From NCBI RefSeq assembly GCF_900232995.1, contig NZ_OCVX01000007.1:407013-471012 (forward strand): a stretch of DNA of 64,000 nucleotides. Direction: 5' to 3'. The DNA comes from Mycobacterium simulans. GTDB taxonomy: Bacteria > Actinomycetota > Actinomycetes > Mycobacteriales > Mycobacteriaceae. Below are positions 61,494 through 64,000 of the stretch, one piece after another. The position numbers were made by a program, and so were the translations under genes. The notes beneath the pieces are model-generated. The model was given only the letters and a program-made list of their open reading frames with translations. It ran no database searches and was not told the DNA's origin. The first letter of the stretch is position 1. The number at the start of each line of letters is the position of its first letter.

Positions 61494-62534
61494 TCAGAAC
61501 GAACGCCTCGTCAGGCCGATCGAAGTCGGTATCCGCTCAGCCGAGATCCGTTGCCGGAAAACCCAATACGTCCACCCCTGGTATACCACCGTCAGCGGAG
61601 CGAATAGTGCGGTGACCCAGGTCATTATCTTGAGGGTGTATGGGGTCGACGAGGCGTTGTAAATCGTCACGCTCCATTGCGCATTCAGCGTCGAAGGCAC
61701 CAGGTTTGGATACAGCGCGCCGAATAACAGGACCACGACGGCGGCCACGACTACCGCCACGCACACAAATGCCCAGCCGTCGGACGCGCGCCACCACACC
61801 AATAGCACCGCCGCCAACTGTGCGATCACCGCCACTCCCAGCACCGCCCAGGTCCACTGCTTGCCGTACACGAGCTGGGTCCAAACTCCAAAACCTGCAA
61901 CCAGTCCCGTCACGGGAAACGAGAGCCACCTGGCGAATCGGTATGCGTTGTCCCGGATCGGTCCGGCGGTTTTCAAGGCGATGAACACCACGCCGTAGAG
62001 CAAGAACAAACCAGCCGTGGCCAAACCGCCAAGCAGCGTGAAGGCGTTGAGCACGTCGCCGATCGACAGGTGCACATGACCGTTGGCAGCTACTGGAAGC
62101 CCGCGCACCAGAATCGCGAACGCCACGCCCCACAGCAAGGCGGGCAACCATGAGCCTGCCGCGATACCGAAATCGGCCAACGCTCGCCACTTCGAGTCGT
62201 CGATCTTGCCGCGCCATTCGATCGCCACTGCGCGGACAATCATGCCGAACAGGATCGCCAGCAGCGGCAGGTACAGGGTGGAGAACACCGTGGCGTACCA
62301 ACCGGGAAACGCGGCGAACATCGCTGCGCCGCCGGTGATCAGCCAGACCTCATTGCCGTCCCAGACCGGGCCGATCGTGTTCAGCGCTGCGCGCCGGTTT
62401 GATTCCTTATCGCCGGTGCTAACGCGAGCGAGCGGCTCCATCAACATGCCCACGCCGAAGTCGAAGCCCTCGAGGATGAAGAAACCGAGGAACAGCGCGC
62501 CGATCACACCGAACCACAACTCTTGGAGTCCCAT
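61494..62534 (-). CDS. cydB: Cytochrome bd ubiquinol/menaquinol oxidase subunit II
   Basis: 346 residues from ATG 62534 with AAGGAG 8 nt upstream. Eight to nine spans; N-terminus MGLQELWFGVIGALFLGFFILEGFDFGVG split here shows the family's conserved EGFDFGVG motif, and GNEVWLITGG follows. Structural partner of CydA. 17 nt after the cydA stop. Confidence 0.96.
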   Translation of the reverse strand: MGLQELWFGVIGALFLGFFILEGFDFGVGMLMEPLARVSTGDKESNRRAALNTIGPVWDGNEVWLITGGAAMFAAFPGWYATVFSTLYLPLLAILFGMIVRAVAIEWRGKIDDSKWRALADFGIAAGSWLPALLWGVAFAILVRGLPVAANGHVHLSIGDVLNAFTLLGGLATAGLFLLYGVVFIALKTAGPIRDNAYRFARWLSFPVTGLVAGFGVWTQLVYGKQWTWAVLGVAVIAQLAAVLLVWWRASDGWAFVCVAVVVAAVVVLLFGALYPNLVPSTLNAQWSVTIYNASSTPYTLKIMTWVTALFAPLTVVYQGWTYWVFRQRISAERIPTSIGLTRRSF

Positions 62535-62551
62535 TAGTCAGCTCCTTCCGG

Positions 62552-64000
62552 CTAATAAGCGAAGGACAGCGGCGCCACCTCGTCCTCGCTGGGTGCGTGA
62601 GGCGCTGCGGGTTCGGCGTCGTGTTCCAGCGGCCCTTCGACGATGTAGCGCTTGAGCAGCCAGAACCAAATGACCGCCAGCACCCCGTAGACCACCGTGA
62701 ACGTCGCCAGGGAGGTGATGACCATGCCGGAGGCGTGGTTGGAGACGCCGGCCGCAACGGTGAGTCGAAGCTGTTGATCGCCGGTTGGGTTCGGGACAAC
62801 AATCCAGGGCTGACGGCCCATTTCGGTGAATACCCATCCGGCGCTGTTGGCTAGGAACGGAGTTGGAATGGTGAGCAGCGCAAACCAGGCGAACCAGCGC
62901 TGATTCGGGATCCGGCCGCCGCGGGTGAGCCACAGCGCAAGCAACGCGAACAGCACCGGAATTGCCAGCAGCCCGATCATTACGCGGAACGACCAGTAGG
63001 TGACAAACAGGTTGGGCCGGTAGTCATTTGGCCCGAATCGCTGTTGATAGTCCTGTTGGATGTTGCGTACGCCTTGCAGTGTGACGTCATTGATGCGGCT
63101 TTCGGCCAGGAACGGCAGCACGTAGGGCACCTCGATGACACGGGTGAGGCTGTCGCAGTTGTTCTGCCTGCCGACGGTCAGGATGGAGAAGTCCGGATCG
63201 GTCTGGGTGTCGCACAACGATTCTGCTGATGCCATTTTCATCGGCTGCTGCCGGAACATCAGCTTGCCTTGCATGTCACCGGTGAAGAACAAGCCGACGG
63301 TGGCCGCCAGCGCGACCCAACAGCCCAGAACGGTCGCGGGGCGATACATGGCGCGGGTACCGGGGTCGACGGTGGAGGTCCTGGAACGGACCAGCCACCA
63401 CGCGCTGACCGCGGCGACGAATGTTCCCGCCGTCAGCAACGATCCGGTGATCGCGTGCAAAAACGCCCACTGCGCAGTGTTATTGGTAAGCAACGCCAGG
63501 ATGCTATCCAATTCGGCGCGTCCGGTCGCCGGGTTGTAGTGTGCCCCGACCGGGTGCTGCATGAACGAGTTCGCCGCAATAATGAAGAACGCGGATACGT
63601 TGACCCCGATCGCGACGATCCAAATACATGCTAGGTGCACGAGTCGGGGCAGCCTGCTCCAGCCGAAGATCCACAGACCGATAAACGTGGATTCGAAGAA
63701 GAAGGCGGCCAGGCCTTCCATGGCCAGCGGGGCGCCGAACACGTCGCCGACGAAGCGGGAATACTCGCTCCAGTTCATGCCGAACTGGAATTCCTGCACG
63801 ATCCCGGTCGCCACGCCGATGGCGAAGTTGATCAAGAACAACTTGCCGAAGAACTTGGTGAGGCGATACCAGGCGACGTTGTCGGTGACCACCCATGCCG
63901 TTTGCATCACGGCGAGCAGGGGAGCCAGGCCTATGGTGAGCGGCACGAAGATGAAGTGGTAGACGGTGGTGATACCGAACTGCCACCGCGATATGTCGAC
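62552..64000 (-). CDS. cydA: Cytochrome bd oxidase subunit I, start beyond window
   Basis: Reads from the window edge (VDISRWQFGITTVYHFIFVP) so only the first few codons are missing; the stop is at 62552. Heme ligand His in the first span (TVYHFIFVP), the PTPFLANSAGWVFTEMGRQPWIV segment of quinol-oxidising CydA proteins, and a short Q-loop as in other actinobacteria. Reduces oxygen to water with menaquinol and is the hypoxia and respiratory-stress oxidase of mycobacteria. First gene of cydA-cydB-cydD-cydC. Confidence 0.95.
   Translation of the reverse strand, partial: VDISRWQFGITTVYHFIFVPLTIGLAPLLAVMQTAWVVTDNVAWYRLTKFFGKLFLINFAIGVATGIVQEFQFGMNWSEYSRFVGDVFGAPLAMEGLAAFFFESTFIGLWIFGWSRLPRLVHLACIWIVAIGVNVSAFFIIAANSFMQHPVGAHYNPATGRAELDSILALLTNNTAQWAFLHAITGSLLTAGTFVAAVSAWWLVRSRTSTVDPGTRAMYRPATVLGCWVALAATVGLFFTGDMQGKLMFRQQPMKMASAESLCDTQTDPDFSILTVGRQNNCDSLTRVIEVPYVLPFLAESRINDVTLQGVRNIQQDYQQRFGPNDYRPNLFVTYWSFRVMIGLLAIPVLFALLALWLTRGGRIPNQRWFAWFALLTIPTPFLANSAGWVFTEMGRQPWIVVPNPTGDQQLRLTVAAGVSNHASGMVITSLATFTVVYGVLAVIWFWLLKRYIVEGPLEHDAEPAAPHAPSEDEVAPLSFAY

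Noticed and set aside
1..64000. tRNA, rRNA, phage genes or integrase marking the island
   Set aside because: None recognised; the only mobile DNA is the IS630 relic, so the island's entry route is not shown by an integrase or tRNA site.

Overview
The window is high-GC actinobacterial DNA. From gene order and protein content I place it in a slow-growing Mycobacterium, most like the M. marinum / M. ulcerans / M. kansasii group; the species is inferred, not proven. The order bioB-bsaP, lipase, nrtR, nadABC, hisDCBHA-impA-hisFI, chaA, bcpB, trpE-trpC-trpB-trpA-lgt, TM2, DUF2752, pykA, tesB1, cydABDC matches the M. tuberculosis Rv1589-Rv1623 segment as I remember it.

Layout. 1-1449: end of a large membrane protein gene and a 62-residue membrane protein, divergent from bioB. 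1747-10898: biotin synthase with its auxiliary protein, a lipase, and the NAD block in which nrtR and nadABC diverge from one palindrome. 10955-17354: tightly overlapping histidine operon, including the dual HisA/TrpF isomerase PriA. 17355-18887: a membrane Ser/Thr kinase with an extracytoplasmic TPM domain, between hisI and chaA. 19221-28841: chaA, bcpB and the tryptophan operon running into lgt, whose tail carries a 60-bp tandem repeat. 28630-29403: a secreted cutinase whose 3' end runs into the DUF2752 gene.

31253-55468 is an accessory catabolic island between pykA and tesB1, two genes that are nearly adjacent in M. tuberculosis. It encodes paralogues of most steps of 9,10-seco steroid ring degradation: 3-ketosteroid dehydrogenase, 9-alpha-hydroxylase oxygenase (KshA-like), HsaA-, HsaC- and HsaD-like enzymes, and a frameshifted 3-alpha-hydroxysteroid dehydrogenase. 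Around these lie two Baeyer-Villiger monooxygenases, two HSL-type esterases, SDRs, an acyl-CoA ligase, a lone [2Fe-2S] ferredoxin, and PadR and IclR regulators. No HsaB or full KshB reductase is present. The island is decaying: a broken SDR, three dehydrogenase remnants, an Mce-associated remnant and an internally deleted IS630 element lie in it. At its right end, just before tesB1, is a near copy of the pykA promoter and first codons, which suggests how the island was placed.

55818-64000 returns to the core: tesB1, a DUF2156 membrane protein and the cytochrome bd operon cydA-cydB-cydD-cydC (cydA cut by the window edge).

Many genes look leaderless: a TAnnnT -10 hexamer lies 6-8 nt before the start codon with no Shine-Dalgarno sequence (kinase, nrtR, pykA, kstD, padR, a thioesterase and others).
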